Positions 16,259 through 24,184 of a stretch of DNA of 37,392 nucleotides are shown one piece after another. The DNA is from an uncultured Saprospiraceae bacterium (GTDB taxonomy: Bacteria > Bacteroidota > Bacteroidia > Chitinophagales > Saprospiraceae): NCBI GenBank assembly GCA_937929945.1, contig CALFUK010000032.1:1-37392 (forward strand). The letters are read 5' to 3'. The translations under genes were made by a program, and so were the position numbers. How positions within the stretch are numbered: the first letter of the stretch is position 1; each line of letters starts with the position of its first letter. A model generated the notes under the pieces. It worked only from the letters and a program-made list of their open reading frames with translations. It ran no database searches and was not told the origin of the DNA.

Positions 16259-18802
16259 TCACTCCCCTTCTTCTTCGAATTCGTCCTCTTCCAGCTCATC
16301 TTCTTGTGGCAGAGCAGGCTGGTAGTATTGCTCATACTGAGAGCAGTCAGTCTCGATGGTCATGGCCTCCTGTGGCATCTGAAATGCTTTATTCTTATCC
16401 CATTCGATCCGTCGATCAGACTCCAAGCGCTTGATGAACTTCACAAAATAAGGCCTGGCCATCACAGCGCCTTGGCCATCAGCAAGGTCCAAGAATCTGA
16501 TCCAAGAGTTGTCCCCGCCGACCCAGGTACCCACCACCAGATTAGGCGTGATGCCCATGAACCAGCCGTCGATATGATCATCCGTGGTCCCCGTCTTACC
16601 TCCAAAGGCAGTCTCCAGCTCCCATGCCCGATGTGACACGGCATACTTCAGCATCTGGACCATGATGTAGTTATATTCTTCGGTAAGTGCTCGGTGACTC
16701 TTCGGATTAGCTCGATAGATCACCTTGCCGTCTTTGTCTTCTATTCGCTTGATGAAGGTAGGCTCTATGTAGGTCCCTTGATTCGCAAAGACATTATAAG
16801 CCGCTGTCATCTCCCACACAGAGAGATCAGGCGTACCCAGAGCCATGGATGGGTAGGGTTTGATCTTACTTTTGGTGACGCCCATATTGGCTGCCAGATC
16901 GCGCACCGCTTCTACATTGCCGATCTCCTTCATCAGGTAGGCTGATACAGAATTGAGTGATCCCTTCAGAGCATCGAAGAGCGTGAGACTCTCGCCGCTG
17001 TAGCTTCGACTGCTGTTCTTAGGACACCAAGTATCCGATACATTGAAGTTAGGATCATCCTTGGTGATGCAGTATTGTTGATCCACGACTTTCAGACAAG
17101 GTGATCTGCCCTGCATCAGCGCTGTCGTATAGATGAAGGGCTTGAAGGTAGATCCCACTTGCCGCTCGGAGGCGATGTGATCATACTGAAAATACTTGTA
17201 GCCTACACCACCGACCCAAGTCTTCACGAAGCCTGTCTGCGGCTCTATGGAGAGGGAGCCCAGCTGCATGTGCTCACCGTGATACTTGATGGAGTCCAGT
17301 GGTGACATGGTCACAGTCTTTTCTCCTGATAGATCGTAAGAGAAGACCTTCATCCTGGTCTTTTTCGAAAAGTCATTTTTGGCCGCTCGCTGGAGTTTAT
17401 TCCACTGATTGATCAAGTGATTCATATGCTCACTCCTCAGTATTTCCTCGTAGGTAGCCTTCATTTTTTTGCTGATCTGATCGCGCCGCACCAGCTTGTC
17501 CAAGTAGTTATCATCTGACTTAGCCTTGATGAGTCGATTGATATCGGCATTCCACAGCCTGACGTTATCTATTTCACTTGAAATGGTTCTCGTGATTTTA
17601 CTGAGGTATCTGCTTCTGAGTTTCTTATAGCGGCTGCTGGCTTCGATCATACCATTGAGCTTGGCTCTGCGGCTGGACTTTTGGCGATCATCAGCCTCAT
17701 AGGTCCAAGGATCTTGATTCTTCCATACGTCAAAATACCTAGCTTGCACCTTCTTCATGTGCTCCCGCATGGCAGCCTCTGCGTGCTCCTGCATGTCCAG
17801 ATTGATGGTGGTGTATATCTTTAAGCCATCATCCCAAAGATCATAGGCTTTACCCGAAGGATCTGCATGCTGCGGATCTTTCAGGATGGATCTGACTTTC
17901 TTCGTCAGCTCACTTCTGAAGTACGGCGCGGGCCCCTTGACATGGTCTGATCTTTTGAAAGCTGACATATCCAGCTCCAGTACTCTAAGGGAGTCATAGG
18001 CCGACTGGCTGATCATATCCGCTCGCTGCATTTGCTTAAGGACGATTTCCCTTCGCTTGCGAGCATTCTCTGGTTTAGACACTGGATTATAGAGGTCAGG
18101 CCCTTTCAGCATGCCTACGATCATGGCAGCTTCTTCTATTTTGAGGTCTTGCTGCTTTTTACCAAAGTAGGTCTTGGCTGCCGAACTCGCACCCACGGCA
18201 TCATTAGTGAAGTTGAACTTATTGAGGTACATGGCAATGATCTCCTCTTTAGTGTATTTCTTTTCAAACTGCACTGCGATGACCCATTCTTGCAGCTTCT
18301 GATAGACCCTTCTGAGAAAACTTCGGGAATAATTCGTAAAGAATAATTTGCCTAATTGCTGAGTGATGGTACTCGCACCTCCATTGGTACCGAGGTGTGC
18401 TAGAGCCCGCATGAAGCCTCTCACATCTATGCCGCTGTGTGTATAAAATCTGATATCCTCAGTCGCTACCAGAGCGTCGATGAGGTGAGGATTAAGCTCA
18501 TCGAAGTCTGTCCACTCTCGATTCTCTCTGAAATACCTACCGATCTCTGAGCTGTTATCATCTGCGATGATTATTGAGGCGTACTCATAGCTGGGGTTTT
18601 CCAGCTCCTCCGTATTAGGCAGCTTAGAGAAAGAGATGTATACGAAGATCAATACGGTGAGTAAAAGACCGATCAGTAAGGCAGCCCAGGCTAACTTAGC
18701 CAATAAACCAAGCACGGGGTGCGATCGATCTAAAAATGACTGCGCGCCTTTTTTCTTCTTGGTGCTCTTCTTCTTTGATGTACTTTTCTTTGGTTTTGCC
18801 AA
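16259..18802 (-). CDS. penicillin-binding protein 1A, bifunctional peptidoglycan synthase
   Basis: Class A PBP of 847 residues that polymerises lipid II and cross-links peptides in the periplasm. Order: a Lys-rich cytoplasmic N-terminus (1-22), one membrane anchor (~33-58), GT51 glycosyltransferase domain with catalytic E115 in ATEDIRFYTHSG and GASTITQQLGK at 142-152, a long basic helical insert (~345-485), and a transpeptidase domain with SxxK S551-K554 (GSTFKPF), SxN S615-N617 and KTG 736-738. The tail after ~820 is very acidic (EEDELEEDEFEEEGE-like). The insert is usual in Bacteroidota PBP1A. Starts 86 bases beyond the aroB stop on the same strand; whether they share a transcript is unclear. 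Confidence 0.95.
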   Translation of the reverse strand: MAKPKKSTSKKKSTKKKKGAQSFLDRSHPVLGLLAKLAWAALLIGLLLTVLIFVYISFSKLPNTEELENPSYEYASIIIADDNSSEIGRYFRENREWTDFDELNPHLIDALVATEDIRFYTHSGIDVRGFMRALAHLGTNGGASTITQQLGKLFFTNYSRSFLRRVYQKLQEWVIAVQFEKKYTKEEIIAMYLNKFNFTNDAVGASSAAKTYFGKKQQDLKIEEAAMIVGMLKGPDLYNPVSKPENARKRREIVLKQMQRADMISQSAYDSLRVLELDMSAFKRSDHVKGPAPYFRSELTKKVRSILKDPQHADPSGKAYDLWDDGLKIYTTINLDMQEHAEAAMREHMKKVQARYFDVWKNQDPWTYEADDRQKSSRRAKLNGMIEASSRYKKLRSRYLSKITRTISSEIDNVRLWNADINRLIKAKSDDNYLDKLVRRDQISKKMKATYEEILRSEHMNHLINQWNKLQRAAKNDFSKKTRMKVFSYDLSGEKTVTMSPLDSIKYHGEHMQLGSLSIEPQTGFVKTWVGGVGYKYFQYDHIASERQVGSTFKPFIYTTALMQGRSPCLKVVDQQYCITKDDPNFNVSDTWCPKNSSRSYSGESLTLFDALKGSLNSVSAYLMKEIGNVEAVRDLAANMGVTKSKIKPYPSMALGTPDLSVWEMTAAYNVFANQGTYIEPTFIKRIEDKDGKVIYRANPKSHRALTEEYNYIMVQMLKYAVSHRAWELETAFGGKTGTTDDHIDGWFMGITPNLVVGTWVGGDNSWIRFLDLADGQGAVMARPYFVKFIKRLESDRRIEWDKNKAFQMPQEAMTIETDCSQYEQYYQPALPQEDELEEDEFEEEGE

Positions 18803-18888
18803 TTCGTTACTGTGTTAACCATGAATACTACGAGCTGAAGTGATGATTTATTGCAATCAGCTTCAGAGCACTAAAATATTACAATTTT

Positions 18889-19950
18889 TTATAATGTGTA
18901 TGCTGGGTAGTTGGTTAGGCCTGCTTTGATAAGATCTTGATCCAGCTGGACGTCATAAGCACAGGCTCCAATATCTGTCAGCAGAGATGCTAATATGTGC
19001 CCTGCTTTATTCTTTTTGTCCTTCTGCATGATTCTTATCACTTGTGAGTGAGAGGGGATCTTAGCCGGCAGGTCATCATATATTTGTTTTAAATAGTCAT
19101 GTATCTCATTGACCTGTGGCCTAGATAGATGACCCAGCTGATGAGCCATCCAGCTCTCACACATCATCCCGATGGCGATCGCTTCTCCATGCAGGAGTGC
19201 TGAGTCACTCTCTAAGAATTCTGTCTCCACGGCGTGACCTACTGTGTGTCCAAAATTCAAAATCTTGCGTAGCCCCTTCTCATAGGGATCTTCATCCACC
19301 ACCGCCTTCTTGATCAACACATTGCGATAGACCAGGTCTTGAAACTCAAAGGAGCGCAGATTACTGATTGCCTTGAGCTCCTGCCACATGCCGGCATCCT
19401 TGATGAGTGCATGCTTGATCACCTCTGCATAGCCGCTTCTGAGCTCCCGGTCTGAGAGCGTCTTTAAGAATGGGACATGGATGATCACAGCCTGGGGCTC
19501 CACGAATACGCCCACCAGATTCTTATGTCCTTGTAGATCGATACCCAGCTTGCCCCCTACGGAAGCATCCACCTGTGACAGCAGTGTGGTGGGTATCTGC
19601 ACGAAGTCTATCCCCCTCATATACGTAGAGGCGCAGAAGCCACCCATATCACCGATCACGCCGCCACCCAGATTGAGCATCACGGAGTGCCGGTCACAGC
19701 CATTATCCATCAGGTAGGACCAGATGGCCTCACAGGTCTTGATGCTCTTATTGACCTCACCAGACTTGATGACGATGGAGGTGTACTCATGCTCCAAATT
19801 CTTCTTGAGGATAGGAAGGCAGTATCGATCAGTATTGTCATCTACCAGCACGAATATTTTGCTGTACTGTTTCTCAGTAAGCAGCGCATTCAGGTAGTGC
19901 CATGGCCGCTCAAAGGCGATGGCGTATTGCTGGCATTCTATAAGCTTCAT
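18889..19950 (-). CDS. aroB: 3-dehydroquinate synthase
   Basis: Converts DAHP to 3-dehydroquinate, the second step of the shikimate pathway, using NAD+ and a divalent metal. Length 353 residues, standard. The NAD-binding GGGVIGDMGGFCAS, then QIPTTLLSQVDASVGGK, GHKNLVG, SGYAEVIKHALI (with a metal-ligand Glu), NFGHTVGHAVE and LLHGEAIAIGM (the metal-ligand His residues) are all intact. It begins 9 bases after the small ABM-like gene, which itself follows the SAM hydroxide adenosyltransferase after 2 bases, so aroB is the third gene of a tight operon. Confidence 0.96.
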   Translation of the reverse strand: MKLIECQQYAIAFERPWHYLNALLTEKQYSKIFVLVDDNTDRYCLPILKKNLEHEYTSIVIKSGEVNKSIKTCEAIWSYLMDNGCDRHSVMLNLGGGVIGDMGGFCASTYMRGIDFVQIPTTLLSQVDASVGGKLGIDLQGHKNLVGVFVEPQAVIIHVPFLKTLSDRELRSGYAEVIKHALIKDAGMWQELKAISNLRSFEFQDLVYRNVLIKKAVVDEDPYEKGLRKILNFGHTVGHAVETEFLESDSALLHGEAIAIGMMCESWMAHQLGHLSRPQVNEIHDYLKQIYDDLPAKIPSHSQVIRIMQKDKKNKAGHILASLLTDIGACAYDVQLDQDLIKAGLTNYPAYTL

Positions 19951-19959
19951 AGAGAGGTA

Positions 19960-20256
19960 TTATTTCAATTCGTGGATTTGATCCAAACTCCAGGCGATGG
20001 GGTCTCGGGCAAAGAGCTTCTTAGTCTCGGGCCAATTAATGCCAAAAAATTCTGATTTTCTATAGTTGTTCAAGCTGGCCTCGTCAATCCAGATGCTGTG
20101 GGTGAAGAAGATACGCTTGTCCTTTTTGTCTTGGAATAATCTGAGATATTGGCAGCCTTCCATGGTCCGGATGTTGATCTTCATCTCATCGAACTTGAGC
20201 TCAAACGTGGCAATGTGCTCTTCTTTGAAGGTTAATTTGACAAATCTATGCAGCAT
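19960..20256 (-). CDS. antibiotic-biosynthesis-monooxygenase-like (ABM) dimeric alpha-beta barrel protein
   Basis: 98-residue protein with the pattern of a ferredoxin-like ABM fold: an opening strand MLHRFVKLTF, a helix with FELKFDEMK, a central strand pair ending GCQYLRLFQDKKDKRIFFTHSIW, a helix DEASLNNYRKSEFF, and a closing segment. No catalytic residues can be assigned. Members include small quinol or heme oxygenases and many of unknown function. It lies 2 bases after the SAM hydroxide adenosyltransferase gene and 9 bases before aroB, so it is cotranscribed with both. The family call is moderate. Confidence 0.72.
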   Translation of the reverse strand: MLHRFVKLTFKEEHIATFELKFDEMKINIRTMEGCQYLRLFQDKKDKRIFFTHSIWIDEASLNNYRKSEFFGINWPETKKLFARDPIAWSLDQIHELK

Positions 20257-20258
20257 AA

Positions 20259-21032
20259 TTATTCATAAAAGTCTATTTGCACTGTCTCGTGCTTACGCAA
20301 ACTTAACAATTCATGAGCATTACCCATGTTAATCGCTATCTCAAGATAAGCCGATGAATTAAAAAAGCAAAGCACTTCTCCAATCGAGACTGTACCATAA
20401 TGCTTAGAAATATGCGTGATGGGATCCTTACTTTTATAGTACAGCTTGAAGCGCCGCCCCTTCCTGATGTTCTCAAAAGTCTCCTTTTTAAGATTGATGA
20501 TCACATTCCCAAAACGATCGATGTGGATGATGGTCGCCCTGATCTGCGAAGATGTCTTCACTGGCTGTATACCGATCTTGATGATAAAGTCATCTGTCAG
20601 TGTGCCAATATCAGACAAGGGCAGACCGTGACAAATAGAGGCAACGGCGTGAGCGTACACATCCTCTACGAACGGATAGACTTTGCGATCCACGGTCACT
20701 TGATATACCTGCAGGTCATTTTGATTGGGGAAGACGAGCGAAAACAGCCCATTATTAGGACCAATAAAATACTGCCCATCTAATTCGAATACGATGATCG
20801 CATCCTGATAAGAGGCATAGCTCTGCACGGAGGCGATGTGGATGCTCTTCTCGGGAAACTTCGCGATGACATTCTGCAAGTAAAATGCGCCCTGGACGAT
20901 ATCGTAGGCCTTTATGTTATGACTGATATCGATGTACTGTGCTTCCTTCACCCGGGAGCTGATGGCACCTTTGAGTAGAGCTACATAATAATCATCTTGA
21001 CCATAGTCTGTGGTCAACGTTACTATATTCAT
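20259..21032 (-). CDS. SAM hydroxide adenosyltransferase (DUF62 family)
   Basis: 257-residue enzyme of the chlorinase/fluorinase-related DUF62 family, which hydrolyses S-adenosylmethionine to adenosine and methionine. The N-terminal TLTTDYGQDDYYVALLKGAI has the conserved Asp residues, DISHNI follows, and YFIGPNNGLFSL and the C-terminal-domain motif IDRFGNVIINL are typical. There is no sign of the halide-loop features of true halogenases, so the hydroxide-using role is more likely (inference from family). First gene of a tight operon with the ABM-like protein and aroB. A -7 element (TATATTTG, reverse of 21089-21096) lies 57 bases upstream. Confidence 0.88.
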   Translation of the reverse strand: MNIVTLTTDYGQDDYYVALLKGAISSRVKEAQYIDISHNIKAYDIVQGAFYLQNVIAKFPEKSIHIASVQSYASYQDAIIVFELDGQYFIGPNNGLFSLVFPNQNDLQVYQVTVDRKVYPFVEDVYAHAVASICHGLPLSDIGTLTDDFIIKIGIQPVKTSSQIRATIIHIDRFGNVIINLKKETFENIRKGRRFKLYYKSKDPITHISKHYGTVSIGEVLCFFNSSAYLEIAINMGNAHELLSLRKHETVQIDFYE

Positions 21033-21088
21033 GGCTATTTGGACATTATTATCTTATAATCAATAAGATACATATTACTAATTATCAT

Positions 21089-21096
21089 CAAATATA
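21089..21096 (-). promoter_or_regulatory. candidate -7 element for the DUF62-ABM-aroB operon
   Basis: CAAATATA on the plus strand, TATATTTG on the minus strand, fits TAnnTTTG and lies 57 bases before the DUF62 start. The nearest upstream TTG is about 28 bases away, longer than usual spacing. Confidence 0.35.
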
Positions 21097-21284
21097 AATA
21101 AGCTGCGTAATAAATTCAGAGAAATCAATGTTTAAATCGATATAAAATCGGATAATCGAATCAAATGGGGTCTATGGGCATCGAGGCGGTGTATATCAGC
21201 TCCAACTTGTAGTCATCCCAGTATTTCGAATTCTGAAAAAAAGTCAATGCTTAGAATAGACGTTATTGAACTGTGTTAGAAGTT

Positions 21285-21482
21285 ATGACCTATCCCATAA
21301 ATATTAATATCTGTTCTGAGGAATTAAAGAAGATCATCCAAGAAGCTACCCAGCATCATAGCCAAGTAAAACAGCAAGCACTGGAAACCATGCGACAGAG
21401 ACGAAAGCCATACTTAGGTACGGCCTTCCTTAATCTCAACAAAAATCCAGCTGAACTACAAAGAGAGTGGCGAGATGAATAA
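21285..21482 (+). CDS. small antitoxin-like hypothetical protein
   Basis: 65-residue charged, mostly helical protein from ATG 21285 (a GTG four codons earlier is possible). It contains EELKKIIQEATQHH and ALETMRQRRKPYLG, and ends REWRDE. No defined family is recognised. The end of the gene (GATGAATAA) overlaps a downstream ATG at 21475 whose reading frame encodes a PIN-like start (see next entry), the usual layout of antitoxin followed by toxin. The antitoxin role is inference from size, charge and this overlap. If the toxin is dead, as it appears, this would be an orphan antitoxin. Confidence 0.5.
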   Translation: MTYPININICSEELKKIIQEATQHHSQVKQQALETMRQRRKPYLGTAFLNLNKNPAELQREWRDE

Positions 21483-21555
21483 TGACTACTCGTTAACAAA
21501 CATCTTGTAGGACACCAACATCTTTCTCAGTAAGCAATTCAATCACAAGACGTAA
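21475..21555 (+). pseudogene. remnant of a PIN-domain (VapC-like) toxin gene
   Basis: ATG at 21475 overlaps the antitoxin-like stop. The frame reads MNNDYSLTNIL, a TAG at 21508-21510, then DTNIFLSKQFNHKT and a TAA at 21553-21555. DTN followed by hydrophobics is the hallmark start of PIN domains, where the Asp is a metal ligand. The bases around TNIL-stop-DTNIFL contain a direct repeat of AACATCTT, suggesting a local duplication broke the frame. Only ~135 bases separate it from the LOG-like gene, so most of a normal ~130-residue PIN domain is absent. Confidence 0.4.
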
Positions 21556-21610
21556 AGGTCTGATCTGCGAGCCGTATCTTTGCCGTACGTAAATAACCAG
21601 CGCCATTGAG

Positions 21611-22759
21611 ATGTTAGAAATAGATACTTTAAAAGATTTTAGTGCGTGGATCGATGCAGCAGATTTGATTCCAGCTGCCATCCAGAGCCTTGATTTATCC
21701 AGCTTTGAGGGCAAAATTGTAACTCGAGCCTTTCCCCACTGTCTCTTCCTGGGCTGTCAGATGAGAGATGTGACAGCGGGCCACATTGTTAATACGGGTG
21801 GCTTTGTGATCCCAGCAGTGAATACCCATCGCTTCGCCGTACACCGCAGTCGGCTCTACTCTGTCTCAGAACTATTTGCAGGCTTTGACCTGTCACCAGG
21901 CAAAAGCTATCAAGACAGCTATGACTATCAGGTGTATGAAGAATACCTGGAACAAGGCAAAGATAAACCGACAAGTATCAAGACGAGCCTCCTACGCAGG
22001 CTGCATGATCACAGCATCACGGATGCCATAGAGGAACTGATCGAAGGTAAAAAAGTAGTGGCTATCATGGGCGGCCACGGCATGGAAAGACGCGATCCCT
22101 TCTATAGAAAAGTAGCGCACATAGCGCATACGCTGACGAAGGAAGGCTTCTTTCTGGTCAGTGGTGGCGGACCAGGTGCGATGGAAGCCACTCATCTGGG
22201 TGCCTACTTCGCCAGCAGAACCGAAGCCGAACTTGATCAGGCCATCGCTGAGATGAGCGTCAGGCCTCCCGGAGCTATCGCTCATCAAGAATACAATGAT
22301 CCCGACTGGCTACACAGAGCCTGGAGCATCATGGAAAAGTACCCCATACCAGCGGGAGAAGAAGAAGCCTGCATGAGCCTCGGCATCCCCACCTGGCTCT
22401 ATGGCCATGAGCCACCAGCGCCATTCGCCACGCACATCGCCAAGTACTTCGCTAACAGTGTCAGAGAAGAAGGCCTACTTGCCATCGCCACCTACGGTGT
22501 CATATTTGCACCAGGAAGTGCGGGTACCACTCAAGAGATATTCCAAGATGCTACGCAGAATCACTATGGCTCCATGGGATATATCTCCCCCATGATCCTG
22601 ATGGGCAGACAGCGCTGGACAGAAGAAAGGCCCGTCTGGAATTTACTACAAAAGGTATCCGAGGACAAGCGGTATGGTGAGCTCTTAGCGCTCACGGACG
22701 ATGAGCAGGAAGTGATTCGCAGGATTATGGCGTATGATCCAGAGGAGTATAAGGTATAG
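21611..22759 (+). CDS. LOG-like Rossmann-fold nucleotide-binding protein
   Basis: 382-residue protein. Residues ~148-320 form a LOG/SLOG-type Rossmann domain: VVAIMGGHGMERRDPFY near 149-165, FLVSGGGPGAMEATHLGAY at 181-199, and FAPGSAGTTQEIFQDA near 300-315, in place of the canonical PGGxGTxxE. The ~140-residue N-terminal part (CLFLGCQMRD, NTGGFVIPAV) is not part of classical cytokinin-activating LOG proteins and marks a separate larger subfamily. The changed PGG motif means phosphoribohydrolase activity cannot be assumed; it may bind or cleave another nucleotide. Monocistronic, followed by REP-like repeats. Confidence 0.8.
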   Translation: MLEIDTLKDFSAWIDAADLIPAAIQSLDLSSFEGKIVTRAFPHCLFLGCQMRDVTAGHIVNTGGFVIPAVNTHRFAVHRSRLYSVSELFAGFDLSPGKSYQDSYDYQVYEEYLEQGKDKPTSIKTSLLRRLHDHSITDAIEELIEGKKVVAIMGGHGMERRDPFYRKVAHIAHTLTKEGFFLVSGGGPGAMEATHLGAYFASRTEAELDQAIAEMSVRPPGAIAHQEYNDPDWLHRAWSIMEKYPIPAGEEEACMSLGIPTWLYGHEPPAPFATHIAKYFANSVREEGLLAIATYGVIFAPGSAGTTQEIFQDATQNHYGSMGYISPMILMGRQRWTEERPVWNLLQKVSEDKRYGELLALTDDEQEVIRRIMAYDPEEYKV

Positions 22760-22764
22760 CTATC

Positions 22765-22892
22765 AAGGCATCGTCATTCTGAGCATGTCTCAGAATCTGG
22801 ATTGTGCGAATGGGCCTCGTTACTTTTCGTTGAATCAAAGTACAGCTATACACAAGGCCAGATCCTGAAATGAATTCAGGATGACATTACAC
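22765..22892. repeat. REP-like intergenic repeat, copy 1
   Basis: Unit with two short hairpins, TTCTGAG/CTCAGAA and TCCTGAA/TTCAGGA, whose outer flanks (GTCAT...ATGAC and ATCTGG...CCAGAT) can also pair with each other across a ~60-base core. It sits between the convergent LOG-like and gpsA genes. Confidence 0.85.
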
Positions 22893-23030
22893 AAGGCATC
22901 GTCATTATGAGCTTGTCTCAGAATCTGGATTGTGCGTATGGGCCTATGCTCTATCGTGTTATCATACTACAGCATGCTCATCGGTAACACCAAGGCCAGA
23001 TCCTGAAATAAATTCAGGATGACATTACAC
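22893..23030. repeat. REP-like intergenic repeat, copy 2
   Basis: Same terminal hairpins (one arm changed to TTATGAG), but the core differs after TATGGGCCT from copies 1 and 3. It starts 128 bases after copy 1. Confidence 0.85.
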
Positions 23031-23152
23031 AAGGCATCGTCATTCTGAGCTTGTCTCAGAATCTGGCTCGTGCGTATGGGCCTCGTTACTTTTCGTTGAA
23101 TCAAAGTATAGCTATGTACATGGCAAGATCCTGAAATGAATTCATGATGACT
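23031..23152. repeat. REP-like intergenic repeat, copy 3
   Basis: Core nearly identical to copy 1 (CCTCGTTACTTTTCGTTGAA and onward), with a decayed right hairpin (TTCATGATGAC). Starts 138 bases after copy 2 and ends about 28 bases before the gpsA stop. It may also serve as transcription end of both flanking operons. Confidence 0.85.
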
Positions 23153-23179
23153 GTTATGCTCAGAAAAGTCTCCTTGGTC

Positions 23180-24181
23180 CTAGCCCGGATCAGACTCTGA
23201 CTTCGTCTGCACTCGGAGCAGGCCTCTGAAAGCTTCTGTCGCACTGCTGCCCTCTTGCACCACGCGGTATACCTCATAAGAGATGGGCATCTCGACGTCA
23301 TATTCTTTAGCGAGCTCCATGACCACGGGGGCACTTTTGACGCCTTCTGCCACCATAGACATCTCATCTATGATATCCTGCAGCGCCCTACCCTGACCCA
23401 GCTGAAAGCCCACACTGCGATTCCGACTCTGCGGACTATTGCAGGTCGCGACTAGATCACCCATGCCCGCCAGCCCAGCAAAGGTCCTTCTGCGGCCGCC
23501 CATCGCCATGCCCAGCCTGGTGAGCTCGGCCAGCCCTCTGGTAATCACAGCAGCTCTGGTATTATCTCCAGCTCCGATGCCATCACCCATGCCCGCTGCA
23601 ATGGCGACAATATTTTTCAGGGCGCCACCGAGCTCACAGCCGATGACGTCTTCATTCGTGTAGACCCTGAAAAGGCCAGTGCTGAATATTTTTTGGAGAG
23701 CTACACTGATCGTATCATCTACGGTAGCGATGACACTGGCTGCTGCCTGTCCCGCCATGATCTCTCTGGCCAGATTGGGACCTGTCAGCACACCTGCAGG
23801 ATGGCCTGGCATGACAGACTCAATGATCTGAGTCATCCTGAGTCGGCTCCCCTTCTCTAAGCCTTTGGACAGGCTCACGATAGGTACCCAGGGCCGAATC
23901 GACTTTTTCGCTTCTTCTAAGACCGATCTAAAATTTTGCGCAGGTATTCCCATCACGATGACATCAGCATCTCTGACTGTCTCTTCGATCGTGTCGCAGG
24001 CATGGAGGCTTTTCGTCAGCGTAGCACCTGGCAGATATTTTTCATTGCTGTGTTGTTCATTGATTTCTTTTACCGTATCGATGTTCCGAGCCCAGAGTTT
24101 GGTCGGCGAGTTTCTGGCTACGAGCGAGGCTACTGTAGTCCCCCAAGATCCGCCACCTAATAATCCGACTTTTAGACTCAT
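23180..24181 (-). CDS. gpsA: NAD(P)H-dependent glycerol-3-phosphate dehydrogenase
   Basis: Reduces dihydroxyacetone phosphate to sn-glycerol-3-phosphate, the backbone for glycerolipids. It is 333 residues, normal. The dinucleotide-binding motif GLLGGGSWGT is at residues 6-15, with VIVMGIPAQNFRSVL, SLSKGLEKGS, TGPNLAREI, CELGGALKNIVAIAAGMGDG (active-site Lys) and LAGMGDLVATCNSPQSRNR following. It starts 3 bases after the stop of the GPAT-HAD-AGPAT fusion gene, so it is almost certainly cotranscribed, and its product is the substrate of that fusion's first domain. This is the last gene of the lipid-storage locus. Confidence 0.96.
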   Translation of the reverse strand: MSLKVGLLGGGSWGTTVASLVARNSPTKLWARNIDTVKEINEQHSNEKYLPGATLTKSLHACDTIEETVRDADVIVMGIPAQNFRSVLEEAKKSIRPWVPIVSLSKGLEKGSRLRMTQIIESVMPGHPAGVLTGPNLAREIMAGQAAASVIATVDDTISVALQKIFSTGLFRVYTNEDVIGCELGGALKNIVAIAAGMGDGIGAGDNTRAAVITRGLAELTRLGMAMGGRRRTFAGLAGMGDLVATCNSPQSRNRSVGFQLGQGRALQDIIDEMSMVAEGVKSAPVVMELAKEYDVEMPISYEVYRVVQEGSSATEAFRGLLRVQTKSESDPG

Positions 24182-24184
24182 ATC

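Noticed and set aside
21161-21253. Minus-strand 28-codon ORF containing YWDDYKLELIYTA.
   Set aside because: It recalled the end of AroA (SYWDDLKKLGF), but the match is a few residues only and no further homology or start is supported.
22765-23152. Regular spaced repeats that might suggest a CRISPR array.
   Set aside because: Units are ~130 bases with hairpin ends and partly identical cores, not short repeats with unique spacers; no cas genes nearby.
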